A stretch of DNA of 64,000 nt from Brachypodium distachyon (GCF_000005505.3 NC_016133.3:33566737-33630736); one strand, 5' to 3'. Positions 10,717-22,295 are shown, counted from the stretch's first letter. The notes: generated by a model not told the origin, from the letters alone. Numbers and translations: made by a program.

Positions 10717-11754
10717 TGTCGTCGCTCGGTGCTCCGACACCAGGGGCGTGCGGCCACGTCCCCCTTTTAGGTTCGGTAGGGGCGTCTGGGGTGGAGACCA
10801 GATGATCGCCGGCACGGCCGATGATGTCCTACGGGCCGGCGAGGCAAAGTGCTAGGGGTACGCGCTAGTCCAAGAACAGACGCGCGCACGTTTTTTACCC
10901 AGGTTCGGGCCACCCGGAGGTGTAAAACCCTACGTCCTGCCTGTCTGAGCTGATATTGATTACGGATCAAATGTTTACAGGTTGCTGGGCAAGTTCCCGG
11001 GCTTTCTCTTAGTGGCTAGGCGCTCCTCACCGCTCTCTGTTGGCTGCCTACTGGAGCCAGTAAGCATCTATCGAGCGAACTTCGTCCGAACCAATTAGCT
11101 GACCAACTGACTAACTTCCCAACTGTCTGACCCGTCAACCCCCTAAAAAAAAACAACAACCCCCTTGACCGTTGGCATGGGTCCTCCTTTTATACACAAG
11201 GGGGTGCCACATGTGCCACGGTGCATGGGCTACAAGTGTCCAACAGGGAGGCACGCAACTCTCCCTGGTGAGCTGGTGGCATGCATGGGTGCCACCTCCG
11301 CTGCTAGGGGCCTAAGACCCTAGGGTAGGATTGGACATCCACTGTTCCTTGGATCGGACGGGTAACTACCCGTCGGTCGGCTCGTTTACTGAGCCGCGCG
11401 CCTTACTCCTTGCCTTGGTGGGACCGCGCGTTCCGCGCCCGTCATGCGCCCGTGTGGCGCTGTCTAGTGGGCCCCACGACCCGAGGCGGGGGCACGCGTC
11501 CGGGAACCCCCAGTCCCCGAAAGTCGGCCCGGGAAGCACCCGGGCCCAGCGCACCCGGGAACCTCCTTCCGGGAAGCAGCTTCCCGGGAGGTGCCTAAGC
11601 GGGAATATTCCCAGAAGCCCCGCGAGCCCCTTGCCGGCTGGTAGCTTTGCCGGGAAGCTCGTTGGCGCTCCCCGGGATGAGAACTTCCCGGGAACCCGGG
11701 GGAGGGGGCCACGCGTCGCGCAGCGGTGGTACCCCGGGTGCCACTGGTGCGACA
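10717..11754 (-). mobile_element. Solo LTR of a Ty3-gypsy family, nested in copia RT
   Basis: This 1038 bp insert has termini TGTCG and CGACA and perfect 5 bp target duplications TACGT (10712-10716 and 11755-11759). On the minus strand it starts TGTCGCACCAGTGGCACCC, like the LTRs of the gypsy element at 23652-35949, and it shares the later motif CCGAACCTGGGTAAA. It diverges in the middle, so it is a relative, not a copy, of that LTR. No internal gypsy sequence remains, so it arose by LTR-LTR recombination after insertion. Open frames inside it are GC-rich artefacts. Confidence 0.9.
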
Positions 11755-12261
11755 TACGTATACCAAGATTATACAGAATCCATCTTGGGACCGCCGTATA
11801 AATACACATGGGCAATCTTCATTGCTCGTGTAGCCCTTTTCATGTAGAAAATCGCTCAGGCGATTATACCACATTCTACCCGACTGTTTAAGTCCGTATA
11901 GTGACTTCCTGAGCTGAACACTTTATAGACCTCTGTTTTCTCTGTCTTGGTTCGGAACCGGGAGACCATCAGGTATCCTCATATAAATTTCCGAATCCAA
12001 GTTACCATACAGGTAAGCACTAACAACATCCATCAATTTCATTTTTAAGTCCATATTGACTGCCATTGAGATCAAAAATCTGAAGGTAATTCCATCCATG
12101 ACCGGGTAGTAGGTTTCCTCATAATCGACTCCAGGTGGCTGAGTAAACCCCTGAGCAACTAACCTTGCTTTGTACCGTACTATCTCATTATTTTCATTTC
12201 TCTTGCGGACAAATACCCACTTATAGCCGACAGGGCGTACGTGGGGAGGGGTTCGACACAC
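11755..12261 (-). pseudogene. Copia reverse transcriptase, N-terminal part
   Basis: From 12261 downwards the minus strand encodes YKWVFVRKRNENNEIVRYKA, then LVAQGFTQ, YEETYYPVMD and VDxxSAYLYGNL-type segments typical of copia RT. After a frame change near 11930 it reads YGLKQSGRMWYNRLSDFL and ends at ILVYV, immediately before the inserted solo LTR. The catalytic aspartates lie on the other side of the insertion. The part cannot give an active enzyme. Confidence 0.85.
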
Positions 12262-12327
12262 AGGTCCAAAAACCTCTCTTTTGTGCAGAGATAATAATTC
12301 GGTAGCTATTGTCTTCTGCCAATCTTT

Positions 12328-13137
12328 CTAATCCGACCTCTTCTTACAATCAGCGAGCGAGTTAGGCTCGGGGTCAAGATCGATGATTGCAGCAATTTTC
12401 TTAGCAAAGTTTATGTCGACATTAGCAGTCGCTCGGTTTATTGATTCTCTCGTGTTAACATAATCTATGGCCATTTTGTCATGGGGCGCATCATGCGTAT
12501 CCTCTGTCTCCACAGGATTTCCCATTCCTGGAGCGAGGTCGTTTAGTTTTCCCGTGCCGATGTGTGCGCTCACATCTCCGCTGGGTGCTTCCACTGTTGG
12601 AAGGTTAAAGTCCGGAATTTCTTGCGCTGGAGATTCCGTACTTGTGCCAGGTCTCAATTGGCTCCCCTCATTCTTTCGGGGCTTTTTAGTAACCGAGTGT
12701 GATAAATCCCCTTTGTCCTTTTTCGTCGGGCGTCCCCGAGTACTTGGGATTTGAGGAACCGGATTTCTCGTCCTTTTAGGCCTTTGGACTCGAGTGGGTA
12801 GACCCACAGAATCCTTGGGTATCTCTACCCTTTCTGGTACATTGCGCGCAGGCACATGTGATTTTGTCACACTTCTCAAGTCAGTAAAGTGATCAGGCAA
12901 TTGATTCGCTAAAGCATGCAAATGTATTATCTTTTGGACTTCTCTATGTGTCTCACTTGTGCGCGGGTCATTTGCGTGGATCCCCGTGGCTTGACACGTC
13001 AATTCTCGACTTTTCTCATCAAGAGGTTGATTTTCTCCCCCTAAAGTCGGGAAGAGATCATCGTCAAAAATGCAGTCAGCAAAGCGGGCCGTATGACAGT
13101 CTCCTGTCATGGGGTCCAGATACCTGATTATGGACAC
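12328..13137 (-). pseudogene. Copia integrase C-terminal extension and linker to RT
   Basis: One open frame of 269 residues starts with SIIRYLDPMTGDCHTARFAD, which matches the end of copia integrase cores, where the polyprotein leads into a long low-complexity linker. The rest is Pro/Thr/Ser/Lys-rich (RPKRTRNPVPQIP and similar). No catalytic residue is expected in this part. It is separated by frame breaks from the core integrase upstream and the RT downstream. Confidence 0.7.
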
Positions 13138-13190
13138 AGTCTCATAACCAACGATATCCCCGAATTACGGAGCGGTCCCATTGCTGATCG

Positions 13191-14201
13191 CTAAGGGGGT
13201 GGTATCGGTACATATACCTGGCAACCGAACCTACGAAGGTGGGAAATTTTTGGTGCCGACCCTTGCGCTAGTTGGACAGGTGAATGGATGTTGTAGGCCG
13301 TGGGTCTATAGTTGATGAGATTTGCGGCGTGTAACACTGCATGCCCCCAAGACCTGGTTGGTAAATTACAACCCCGAAGGAGTGGTCTGGCAATGAATTT
13401 AATTCTCTTGATCAATGCCTCCGCTAGTCCATTTTGCATATGGACATGCGGTACAGAGTGCTCAACCTTAATGCCAAGTGCCATACAATAATCATCGAAC
13501 GTTTTTGAAAAAAATTCTCTAGCGTTGTCCATTCGGATAGACTTTATACGATGATCCGGGAAATTATTCCTCATTTGTATGATTTGCGACATCAACTTGG
13601 CAAAGGCATGGTTCTGTGTAGACAACAAGTTAACACAGGACCATTTAGACGAAACGTCTATGAGCACCATGAAGTATCGAAACGGCCCCGAAAGGGGCTG
13701 AATCGGACCACATATATCCCCTTGGATGCGTTCCAAAAACGCAGGGATTTCATCCCTCACTTTTAATGGTGATGGTCGAATGATTAATTTCCGCGTCGCG
13801 CATGCTGAGCACACGAAATCATCATGATTCGGGAAATTTTTAACATTCACCCCATGCCCATTTGAGTTGTTAATTATATTTCTCATCATTCTAATACCCG
13901 GGTGGCCTAACCTATCATGCCATAAGTAAAATAGTTTAGAGCTTCTAAATATAGTCTTTAAGGTAGTGTACACGGGCGGCGCTACAATCTTAGTGTAGTA
14001 AAGCCCAGTGTCGAAAGAAGGGAATTTTTCAACAACATGCTTACCGTGGGCATTGCGCTTTGTGATAAGTAGGCACTCTTTGCCATTATCATCATCGGTC
14101 TCCACATGGAGGCCGTTTGCGCGGATGTCCTTAAAACTCAAGAGAGTTCGAGTCGACTCTGGGTACAATAATGCTTCCTCAATGAGCAAAGTTGTTCCCA
14201 T
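13191..14201 (-). pseudogene. Copia integrase with GAG-pre-integrase zinc motif
   Basis: The 336-residue frame contains the H-H-C-C zinc-binding segment (WHDRLGHPG ... CSACATRK) and the integrase core with its three acidic residues in place: the D of GDICGPIQP, the D of RMDNAREF and the E of QNGLAEALIKR. The N-terminal part corresponds to the end of the protease/pre-integrase region. The protease DSG motif itself was not found in frame upstream. The frame is open but cut off from its partners, so it is scored as part of a dead polyprotein. Confidence 0.88.
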
Positions 14202-14607
14202 GGGGGGTATGATAGTGGCTCGTCATGAGCCTACTATTTTGGACTCGCCCCCTGCGATAGTCATTAGACTCCCCGGAGTCTTTTTAATGAACTCGAAATA
14301 ACGAGTTTCTCTCAAGATGGTGTTTGTGGTACAACTATTCACAAGGCATGTTTCCTCCATTTGAGCGCCACGTGTTCTAAAATATAGCATCTAATTAATT
14401 AATGAAGCGAGAAAGTAGCAACATAATTAAGTAAATACGACATACATTTCAGAACATAACAAGCCATCAATATTAATAAAGGAATTAATGAATGAATTCA
14501 ACATCCAATCGCCATAAAACAAATATGTTTTGCTCTCGTAGAGCTTACAATAAACCAATTATTCAAATGTATCACACCACCATGCAAATATAAAGGAATA
14601 AAGCAAG

Positions 14608-15701
14608 CTAGGTAGACTCTTCCATGAGACCATTGACCTCAAGCGCAATCTTGTTTGCGGTCATGTTATCCATGGTGAAAAGTGTTGCAGCGTCTCCCAA
14701 GTCCAGACCAGATGGTGGATTCCCCGAGGGCTCAACATCCGTCGGTGTGGTGGTGTCAGTAGTGGATGCCTGTAACATTGCCAGGGATGGCGGTGTAGGG
14801 ATCATCTGTGGCGGCGCCACTTGGGGCGCCACAGATCCTCCCCCTCCGTAGATGGTGAGGTTGGCACCATGTGCCTTTCTCGCCTTATAAGCATCCGCTA
14901 CGTGCTGAGATGTGCGACATTCGCGGGAATAATGAGACTTCCCGCCGCACCTGAAACACACTTGGGGCCCCTTGGGCACCTTGGCCTCCTTCGTGTCCTT
15001 CCTTGCCTTCTTGCCCCTCTTCTTCTTGAGGGGCTTGCGGATTTTGAAAGCGTTGGCCTGCACTTCTGGACGCGCACTAGCCCCCAGTGGTTGCACGACA
15101 AAGTTCTTTTTGAGAACCTCGTCATGCGCCTCAGCCACTTGGAGGATGTCGATCAGCTCAGAATATTCCTTGTAGTTCGCCTGCCGGTAGCTCCAGGAGG
15201 ATTGCACGGCATCCGGATGAAAGGTTGAGAGAGTCTTCTCAATCTTCTGGCTATCGGTGACTGTAACACCGCATAGCTAAAGACGAGTACAAATTCGGTG
15301 TAAAGCCGAGTTGTACTCACCAACGGACCAGAAATCCGCAAACCTCAACCGGCCCATTCCGCCTCTGCCTGGGGCTGGGTGGAGTACTTTAGTCTTTCGA
15401 ACCGGCGTTTGAGGGTGGTCCATAAGGCTAAGGCACTCCGCTCAGCCATGTACTCAACCTTGAGTGTGGCGCAGAGGTGGTGGCGTAGGAAGTGCAAAGC
15501 CTGGGCATTCTCAGCCGACGTGGCAGCAGGGGCACCTTTGCCATCCAAGCCAATCGGGCTCAAGAGTTGTTTACCCTCGAGCCAGATTTCCACATCAGTT
15601 GCCCATGCAAGGTAGTTACCACCATGCTGTGCAAGTTCGTCAAACTCGCGCTTGGTGATTGCCGACATCAGCAAATATGCATGATTCCATTTAGATTCCA
15701 A
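14608..15701 (-). pseudogene. Copia gag with CCHC zinc knuckle
   Basis: Two fragments are seen. The N-terminal one (15345-15701) reads a gag capsid segment with NYLAWATDVEIWL and LWTTLKRRFERL. The C-terminal one (14608-15207) includes a lysine-rich stretch and the zinc knuckle CFRCGGKSHYSREC. A frame break lies between them at about 15210-15345. Gag forms the particle and binds element RNA through the knuckle. The order gag then integrase then RT is that of copia elements. Confidence 0.85.
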
Positions 15702-16785
15702 TGCATAATTGCGATGAAAAATACATTTGTGATTTAATGTGGCGTTCCAATATTAAAAACATGTGATTCTATGCTTCATAATATGATTAAAAGTGTTTGA
15801 ACAATTAATCTACAGCATCAAAAAGCTAAATCAAAGCATGTTAATATTAATGACATGTTAAGCAAGTGCAAAGGGCAAACATACGCCCAAAGAGTACATC
15901 CCCGAAGCAATTTTGGCCTAATTATGCGATTTTAGATAAAACAGACAGTTCCAGGGATATATATGCAAAATAACACAACAGGGATAAAATGCATGTAATT
16001 TACTGAAACATCCCGGACTAAAACGCAAAAATCATGGCCCAAGATGCATTCGGGTTGCCGGCCCATTTCCCTTTTTTTTCATCCCAAAGGGCGGCCCATC
16101 CCGCGCGGTCCAGCTGGGCCAGCCACGCCAGCCCCTAGGGTTTCCCCTGGGCGGCGGCCCATCCCACGCGGGCGGCCAGCCCACGAGGCGACGGTGGCGC
16201 GGGCGCGGGCGGCGGCGGCCAGTGCCCAACGCGGCGGAGCGCACGCACGTAGCGGCGGCGCATGCGGGGGCGGGGGCGCGCGCAGCCGGGGCGGCAAGGG
16301 CGGGCGCGCACGTGGCGGCGGCCTACCGGACGGCGGCGACGCGCGCTCGCGCCCGGCGCGCTCCTGAGGCGGCGGCGACGCGCGCTCGCGCCCGGCGCGC
16401 TCCTGAGGCGGCGGCGGTCCGGCGCATTGGCGGTGGCGGTGCTCGCGCTCGGGAAAAAAATTGGGCGGCACGGCTGGCGGCCATTCATGGCTGCTGTGGC
16501 CGGCGGTGCGACGCTCGACGGCGTGGCGCCGTCTCCCCCAAAGATTGGTGAACAAGTCCCTCTTGCGGCGGAATCGATCGGCAATTGTGACGGCGACTTG
16601 GTCAGCAAACGACCCGCGAGGAAAATCCAATCTTGAGGTGAAATACAACGAAAAAAACTAATTGCAAAAACGGAATCATGCCGCAGAGAGGAATCCATTT
16701 TTGTAATAAAATTTCAGATCCAATACCTCCGTGATTTTTGTCGAGAGCCTGCTTGGGGGAGACTCGATGAAGGCTCGGGGTAGAG
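15702..16785 (-). other. Copia 5' leader with GC-rich low-complexity block
   Basis: This non-coding leader lies between primer-binding site and gag. The block 16030-16640 is extremely GC-rich and contains a 39-base unit repeated twice in tandem (16331-16369 and 16370-16408). Several long open frames on both strands here are composition artefacts. The block could be captured host DNA, but no source was recognised. Confidence 0.5.
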
Positions 16786-16801
16786 GCTCATGATGATAAC
16801 G
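16786..16801 (-). other. Copia primer-binding site
   Basis: Directly after the 5' LTR the minus strand reads CGTTATCATCATGAGCC, resembling the TTATCAGCACGAG-type half-tRNA primer sites of several plant copia lineages. It differs at some positions, as expected for an old copy. Confidence 0.5.
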
Positions 16802-17096
16802 TGTTGTGCAACTCCTGCCGGCTGGCCGGTCCCGAGGTTGCACACCAAGATCGTAGTCGAACACACACAATCACAGAATACAGTAAAGTAGATGAACACC
16901 AGAAAATAGTAGAGAGGAACATGAGCTTTTTATTAATTCTGATATAAGTGTATGTAGAAGGGGTAGCCTCTCCTTTATATAGGCCCACTGGATAAGAACT
17001 CGTAACAAACTATTAGGTAAAAAAACGAATAATAAAAGATTGGTGGGGTGCTCACGACTCGGTGGCCATCCAACCCGGTCGTTTGGTTCCTCAACA
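16802..17096 (-). repeat. Copia 5' LTR
   Basis: 295 bp, TGTTGTGC...CCTCAACA on the plus strand. On the element strand it has a TATATAAA box at about 16974-16981. It aligns over its full length with 9171-9467. Confidence 0.9.
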
Positions 17097-18112
17097 AATC
17101 CCACGCCACACGCCTCGGCTACCGGCGGCCCAGCATATTCTGACATCTGAATGGCGACCAGTTCTAGCCGTAGAAGAAAGAATAAACCACGTGGCACTGT
17201 CAAACTGTTCAGAGTCCAGTGCGGAGAAACGCCGTGCGGCAAATACTGTACTCCGGCGGCTTTCGCCGAATAAATTGCGTTGGTTAAACTACTCCACTCG
17301 CTAGATCTACGGTACGTTCTGTCAATCCATCTGGACAACGATGGGTGCACAGGTGCATTGCACCGTCGAAGGACTGCAAGTGAGTCAAGTGACCAATGTC
17401 AGGGTACCACGTCAACTCAGAACTGCCTTTCCGCTTTAAAATAACTTATCTTTTGGTGCGTGTATAGCTGCATTGCATGGATTTATCGGCATGGGCTGGA
17501 TGGACACGCCTTTCTTGGACCGCGCCAATCATGATAACGAAGATAAGCGACAAGGCGTCCCGACCATAGTATATGAATGGCAAATGGGGACGTGCTGGAC
17601 TCTTTTCCACGCTGCCGAAGCAGCCAGATAGAATAAACCGTTCATTATTCAGATTTCAGTGGGAAGTAGTGTATGCACAAGACTCTCCGAGTCCTTCTAG
17701 AAGGGTGTTTTTTAAGGAAAAAAAATGTTTCTAGTAAGTAGTAGTACACCAAATTCTTGTCTAGTCTTCGAGTCAATATGGAAATGGATATCTTGTTACC
17801 CGCGAACTCCTGCAGCGGACCTGAATATTCAGGTCGTTGGATAGATATCCAGTTAATTAATTAAAAAAGTGCTAACATATGAATTTAGATGCTACGGAGT
17901 AGAATCCATGTCACTTATTTCAATACGAAAAGAGTAGTAAAATGTTGCATACCTAGTAGTATTCACGTCACTTATTTCGGAAAAAAAACAGTAAACGGTT
18001 GCTTACCAAGCAGTAACTCGCACATTCCGGCAGTCTCCAGCCATCTCCGCTGGCCATCAACATTTTCATGTTCTACCAGGTGTGGGCCATGCATGCATGA
18101 CGGCAGGTGCCA
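17097..18112. other. Intergenic DNA, no gene
   Basis: No coding region or complete repeat was recognised. Short duplicated phrases around 17895-17990 (CACTTATTTC after CATGTCA or TTCACGT) suggest an old local duplication. Confidence 0.4.
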
Positions 18113-18359
18113 TCTAAGGCTGTTTTTGTTTAGGTTGGAGCTTAACAGAAACTGGTTGGAGCTGAAAAAAACTAATTTTTTGCTGGAGCTGGAAGGCTGG
18201 AACTGGACCTGACTTGTTGTTCGTTTAGAATAGTACTAAAATTGTGGCTACAGCTGGACGTTAGTTGAATGTCTGAAATGTCCTTATTTACTGCAGATTT
18301 TGATTAAGTACCGAGTTGAACGCAGATGACTGAGTTTAAGAGTTGTTTTCAGCTTAAAA

Positions 18360-18499
18360 TACCTAATTTTGACAAGATTTATCTGAAATTGTTTGTTTTA
18401 CCTAGATTTATTAGTATGAATTGTTTGATTTCATATATTATTTAACTTTAACAATGAGAACAACACTACTTATTAGTGAAGTCTTGTCAAAATTAGGTA
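18360..18499. repeat. Perfect 18-base inverted repeat
   Basis: TACCTAATTTTGACAAGA at 18360-18377 is exactly complementary to TCTTGTCAAAATTAGGTA at 18482-18499, with an AT-rich spacer of 104 bases. It could be a small foldback element inside the larger repeat. Confidence 0.6.
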
Positions 18500-18915
18500 C
18501 TTTGCAAAAAATAAATCTATCAAGAAACAGTAACACAATCACGAGTTCATGACTCAGGGAACAGAACAGTCAAAAACACAAGTTTCAGCATCACAAAATT
18601 TTCAGAACGGAATAACAGGAACCAGAGCTTCCTGGACCACGGCTCCTCCCCCTCGCAGGCGCTCACATCTTCGTTGTCATCGTTGCCGTCCGCGTAATTC
18701 TTCCGCAACGGAAGAACTCCTCCTTGTTGAGCTCCCCACGGAGGACAAAGCAGCAACAGGCGTGGCGGAGGATTCGTGCGGTGGTGGCTCGAACCAGCAG
18801 CACGGACAGCGGAGCACACCACCAAGAAATCGGATCAAAACAACAAATTCTACGCACGTAGCAGAACAGATAACAACCAAGGAATCGGATCAAAGAAGGA
18901 TCCAGTTCACGTTGA

Positions 18916-20185
18916 TGAAGGATCGGTACGGTCGACTAGAGGGGGTCGACTAGAGGGGGATGAATAGGAGACTAACAAATTTTATCTTTTTTTTTTTTTT
19001 TTTGAAATATACAAACACTTAATTCTATATCTTTCTAGATTCTCTAAAGTGAATGCAACCCTAGAATGAAATGCAATAGCTGAAGTAACAAAACATATCA
19101 ACAATGTAAAGGGGAAATAATACCACACATGAAGATGAAGATTTCACCGGAGTTCCACCTATTGGGATCGGTGTACGTCTTTGTTTGGAGGAGTGCTCTA
19201 CCACAAAGATAGAGACGCCACGAAGGCTCACTCTATTCTCCAACTCACCACACCACAAAGGTGGGATGAGCTCTCACAACACCACAAAGGTGAGGTGAGT
19301 TCCACTAATGACTTCCTTGAGGGCGAACGCCGAACCCTTACAAACTTGACCGGGGCAAACTCCACAACTCAATAGGAGGCTCCCAATCCAAGCCTCTAGC
19401 TCCTCACACATCAAGGGAGAGCTCGAGGTGACCGCTTCCGTTTAGGGTTTCCAACAACCCAAGAGAAACGAAATCCACAAAGAAAACAAGTGGAATCAAC
19501 TTTTTGACTTGTTGAAAACCCTAGAGCAAGATATTCTCCTCCAATCCTCAAAGAATCAAGAGTGATGAGTGGCTAGGGAGGGAGATCTTGAAGATTTAAG
19601 CTTGAGGTGTTCTTGAGATGAGTTGGGGTGTTCTTGGCTGCTTGCTTGGTCACCTAGCTCGTTGGGGACGAAGGGGTATATAAGTGGGTTCCCAAAAATC
19701 GAGCCGTTAGGCACAGGTCGGGGTAGGCCGGAACTTCCGGCAGACCGGAAGTTCCGAATATTCATCGGAAGTTTCGCATATTCCTCCGGGACTAACAGAG
19801 AGCACCCGGAGGTTCGGGCGGAAGTTCACCCGGAACTTCCACCGCCTGGAATCCTGAATTGCAAGAAACACCTTCTGAAAACAGTTTTCGACTCACACCT
19901 TTTTGGGTAGGCTTTTTAGTGGGTGCAATTTGTGTGTATATGTGTACGTGAAATTGATTCACCTGTTACCTTCCCTTGTGGATCCCCTCTTAATAGTATG
20001 GATGTCCTACGACTCAAAACAACCGAAAAAGTCGCTAAACACCGCTACGCTTCTTTCCTTTTTAGGGGTCCACAAATCATCTTGTGTCGAGTTTTTTATT
20101 AAACCTGAAATACTTAGCACAATATAAGATAACAAAACATGTTGTCATCACCACCAAAACTATTTAGGACAGAAATGCCCTTTCA
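18916..20185 (-). mobile_element. Solo LTR, SIRE/Maximus-type copia
   Basis: This 1270 bp insert has TG...CA termini and perfect GTTGA target duplications (18911-18915 and 20186-20190). On the minus strand it begins TGAAAGGGCATTTCTG, runs through TTTTGGTGGTGATGACAAC, has CTTATATACCCC as a TATA region, and ends in a CACCCCCCTCTAGTC-like tract and CCGATCCTTCA. These hallmarks match SIRE/Maximus-group LTRs as I know them. The CTAGAGGGGGTCGA tract near 18930-18960 is duplicated. No internal region remains. Confidence 0.8.
19728..19850. repeat. Cluster of palindromic GGAACTTCC motifs in the solo LTR
   Basis: At least five variants of CCGGAACTTCCGG or CGGAAGTTCCG occur in about 120 bases, upstream of the minus-strand TATA region (19675-19685). 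Position and palindromic form suggest a repeated protein-binding site of the LTR promoter. The spacing between GAA and TTC is one base, so they are not classical heat-shock elements. Confidence 0.55.
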
Positions 20186-20898
20186 GTTGATGCCGCCACT
20201 TGACCCCGTCCGCCGTCGCCGCTGGACCGGGCCACCTCCGCCGGGCAGCCGCTGCGTGGATGGAGAAATCGAAGGGGAGGGGTGGTCGCCGCCCCTCCTC
20301 TTCGATTTCTAGCAAAGTAGTGACGAGGGTAAAAGGGCGTGGGATATTTCACAAGCTCCAGCCAGGAGGAGAAGCATCGAAATAAGTGCTTGTGCTCTCT
20401 AGTGTAAATTCGTCTGGAGCTTCTTCTCTTCAGCTAGCTGGAGATGAGGTGTTTGTTTTAGCTTGTTGGATTATAGTCTCAAGAAGCCAAATAAGCACAA
20501 GATGCAGTCTAAACAAAGGGACCCTAAGGCGACGCGTTGCTCTGCTGGCTAGTCGGCACGCAACGCATAGACATGTCCTGGACTCCTTGCAGCTGATCAA
20601 TGCGGCGTAGTTTTCACGCACGTTGTAGGGTTGATACTTGCCTGAGGCTCTGAGCCATTTCACTCTCGTTTCGTCTCCTCTTGAAACATTTTGTTAGGCC
20701 TCTCTTGTACAATACAACTGTAGTATCTAAACTCATGCACTAACACACGCCACATGCACACCACACTCACACATTCTACCCCTAGCGCGTAAATAGACCT
20801 ACAACCTATTACATGCACGCACACTAGATTCTTAGACCCACCGGACTCTATCGGCAACGGGTAAGTTAAATTGGTCTACCACTAAGGACCAAGCGTGG

Positions 20899-21744
20899 TG
20901 TCGTGGTGGTGTCACGACAGATGCCATAGGATGGCTTAACTTGTGGCCGATGGACGTAGGAGGATCCGGATGAGGGAGGACATGAAGGGAAACACACACA
21001 AAACACACAAGCACACACAGATTTACCCAGGTTGGAGCTCTCTTGTCGAGGTAAGACTCTTACTCCTGCTTTGTTGTATCAGTCGAGATAGGCAAGCTCT
21101 ATAATGGCGCTCCTTGAGCTGTATTCTTGAGAAAGAAGAAAAAGGGAAAACCCTAGATGCCTAAGTGCTCTCTCTTTCCTAAGTGCTCTCTCTTTTCTAA
21201 GTGCTCTCTATTTCTATCTACAGAGGGGTAAGGTTCTATTTATAGGCCGCCCATGTCACACTGACATGTGGGCCGAGTCTAACGTCATCTTCCTTGGGCC
21301 CCACCGGGCACGCGGCTTGGTTCCCTCCAGGCAGTACCGTAGGGGACAAGACAACTTTACTTTTCCCTGCCAGTCTGCAACGGGCACAGCTATCCTCTGC
21401 CGGCTTCCGTCAGAGATTCTCTTTCGGTGCTTCTCTAGCGTGGTCACCTGACACCGGTACGCAGGCGCTGACCGCTTTCTGAGATGACGATGGCTTTACT
21501 TTACTTCGCACCGCGTGGTCAGGATAAGACCGTTGAGAGATCTCGGCTATCGCCGAGATCAAAGTGCTCGTCCTTATCCTGCAAACTTATAAAACAAGAT
21601 AGCCATGCCGGCATACGCTCGGGATGCAGACTTAGTGTTAGTTTAACTTTACGATGCCGGCATACGTAACTATGCCGGCTTTGCCTCCGTCATCTCGGCT
21701 AGAGTTGTGTCGCCATGACCTTACCCGGGGTCATCCCCCCGACA
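20899..21744 (-). repeat. Outer gypsy 3' LTR
   Basis: 846 bp. It contains TTTACCCAGGTTGG (21022-21035) and a TATTTATA box at 21237-21244 (TATAAATA on the element strand). A CTAAGTGCTCTCT phrase is repeated three times, one more than in the partner LTR, which accounts for most of the length difference. Repeated palindromic GCCGGCATA phrases lie near its right end. Confidence 0.9.
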
Positions 21745-22295
21745 CTAGTCCCCGAAGCTGTTGTGGTCCGGCAGAAAAGAATGTCGGGCCTCGACAGTTT
21801 CCCATAGACAAACCACCAACGCCTACTTGGGTTCAGCCAAGAAGGATGCCGAGATAACCCCAGGTTCTCCTAGCCGAGATCAATTCATTCCGAGAGTCCG
21901 GGTTGGCGCGCTTATCCAGCCCTTAGCCGAGATTCTTTCTTCTCCATGACCGACAGTTAAAAACTTACTTCTGCCGATATAGACGCCACCTGTGACTTGG
22001 ATTCTACACTTCTTTAAACCAACTGGAGGATAAGGCTTGAGTTACTGCCATCGCGCTTTTTGAGGCGAGCGTGCCTTCCCGTCGGACAGTAAAGCCGACG
22101 GAGCCATCAAGGAGGGAATTTCGGTTCCCACGCAAACACTTATCCTCCCGGATCCTGCGCGATTCTCGGCGGCACGCCGCGCAGTAATGAGCGTGTGCTT
22201 TGATGGGAGTAACTGCCCCAAATCGTGCGCAATCTTCCCGTTAGCCACTAAGGTGGTGAGCACGGGAAACCCGCACCCCATTACTGTGCCATGCC

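Larger units (their letters stand above)
9171..17096 (-). mobile_element. Ty1-copia LTR retrotransposon, decayed
   Basis: Two LTRs of about 296 bp (9171-9467 and 16802-17096), each TGTTG...CAACA on both strands, bound an internal region. On the minus strand it carries gag, integrase, reverse transcriptase and RNase H in copia order (integrase before RT). The primer-binding site follows the right LTR and the polypurine tract precedes the left one, confirming minus orientation. The LTRs differ at several dozen positions by eye, so the insertion is old. Flanking pentamers (AATTT left, AATCC right) match only in part, so the target duplication is mutated or lost. All reading frames carry shifts or stops, and a solo LTR sits inside the RT. 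Short LTRs and the half-tRNA-type primer site suggest an Ivana/Oryco- or Tork-like lineage, which I cannot resolve. Confidence 0.92.
18121..20522. mobile_element. Possible hAT-like non-autonomous element
   Basis: The left end TGTTTTTGTTTAGG and the reverse complement of the right end (GTCCCTTTGTTTAG) share a GTTTAG-containing terminus. They are flanked by TCTAAGGC (18113-18120) and CCTAAGGC (20523-20530), a 7 of 8 match compatible with an 8 bp hAT target duplication. No transposase is present. Without the nested solo LTR the element would be about 1.1 kb. The terminal match is weak, so the call is tentative. Confidence 0.3.

Noticed and set aside
10894..10915. GGTTCGGGCC in the LTR motif as a pol III B box
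   Set aside because: It fits the B-box consensus only partly and has no A box at the right distance; the motif is better explained as a conserved LTR element.
11331..11874. Gly/Pro-rich frames in the 10.7-11.8 kb segment
   Set aside because: They lie in a solo LTR with clear ends and duplications. Only the first residues of one frame belong to copia RT.
16079..16698. Several Ala/Arg/Pro-rich frames of 100-190 codons on both strands
   Set aside because: Extreme GC content suppresses stop codons in all frames; no domain or family match is visible.
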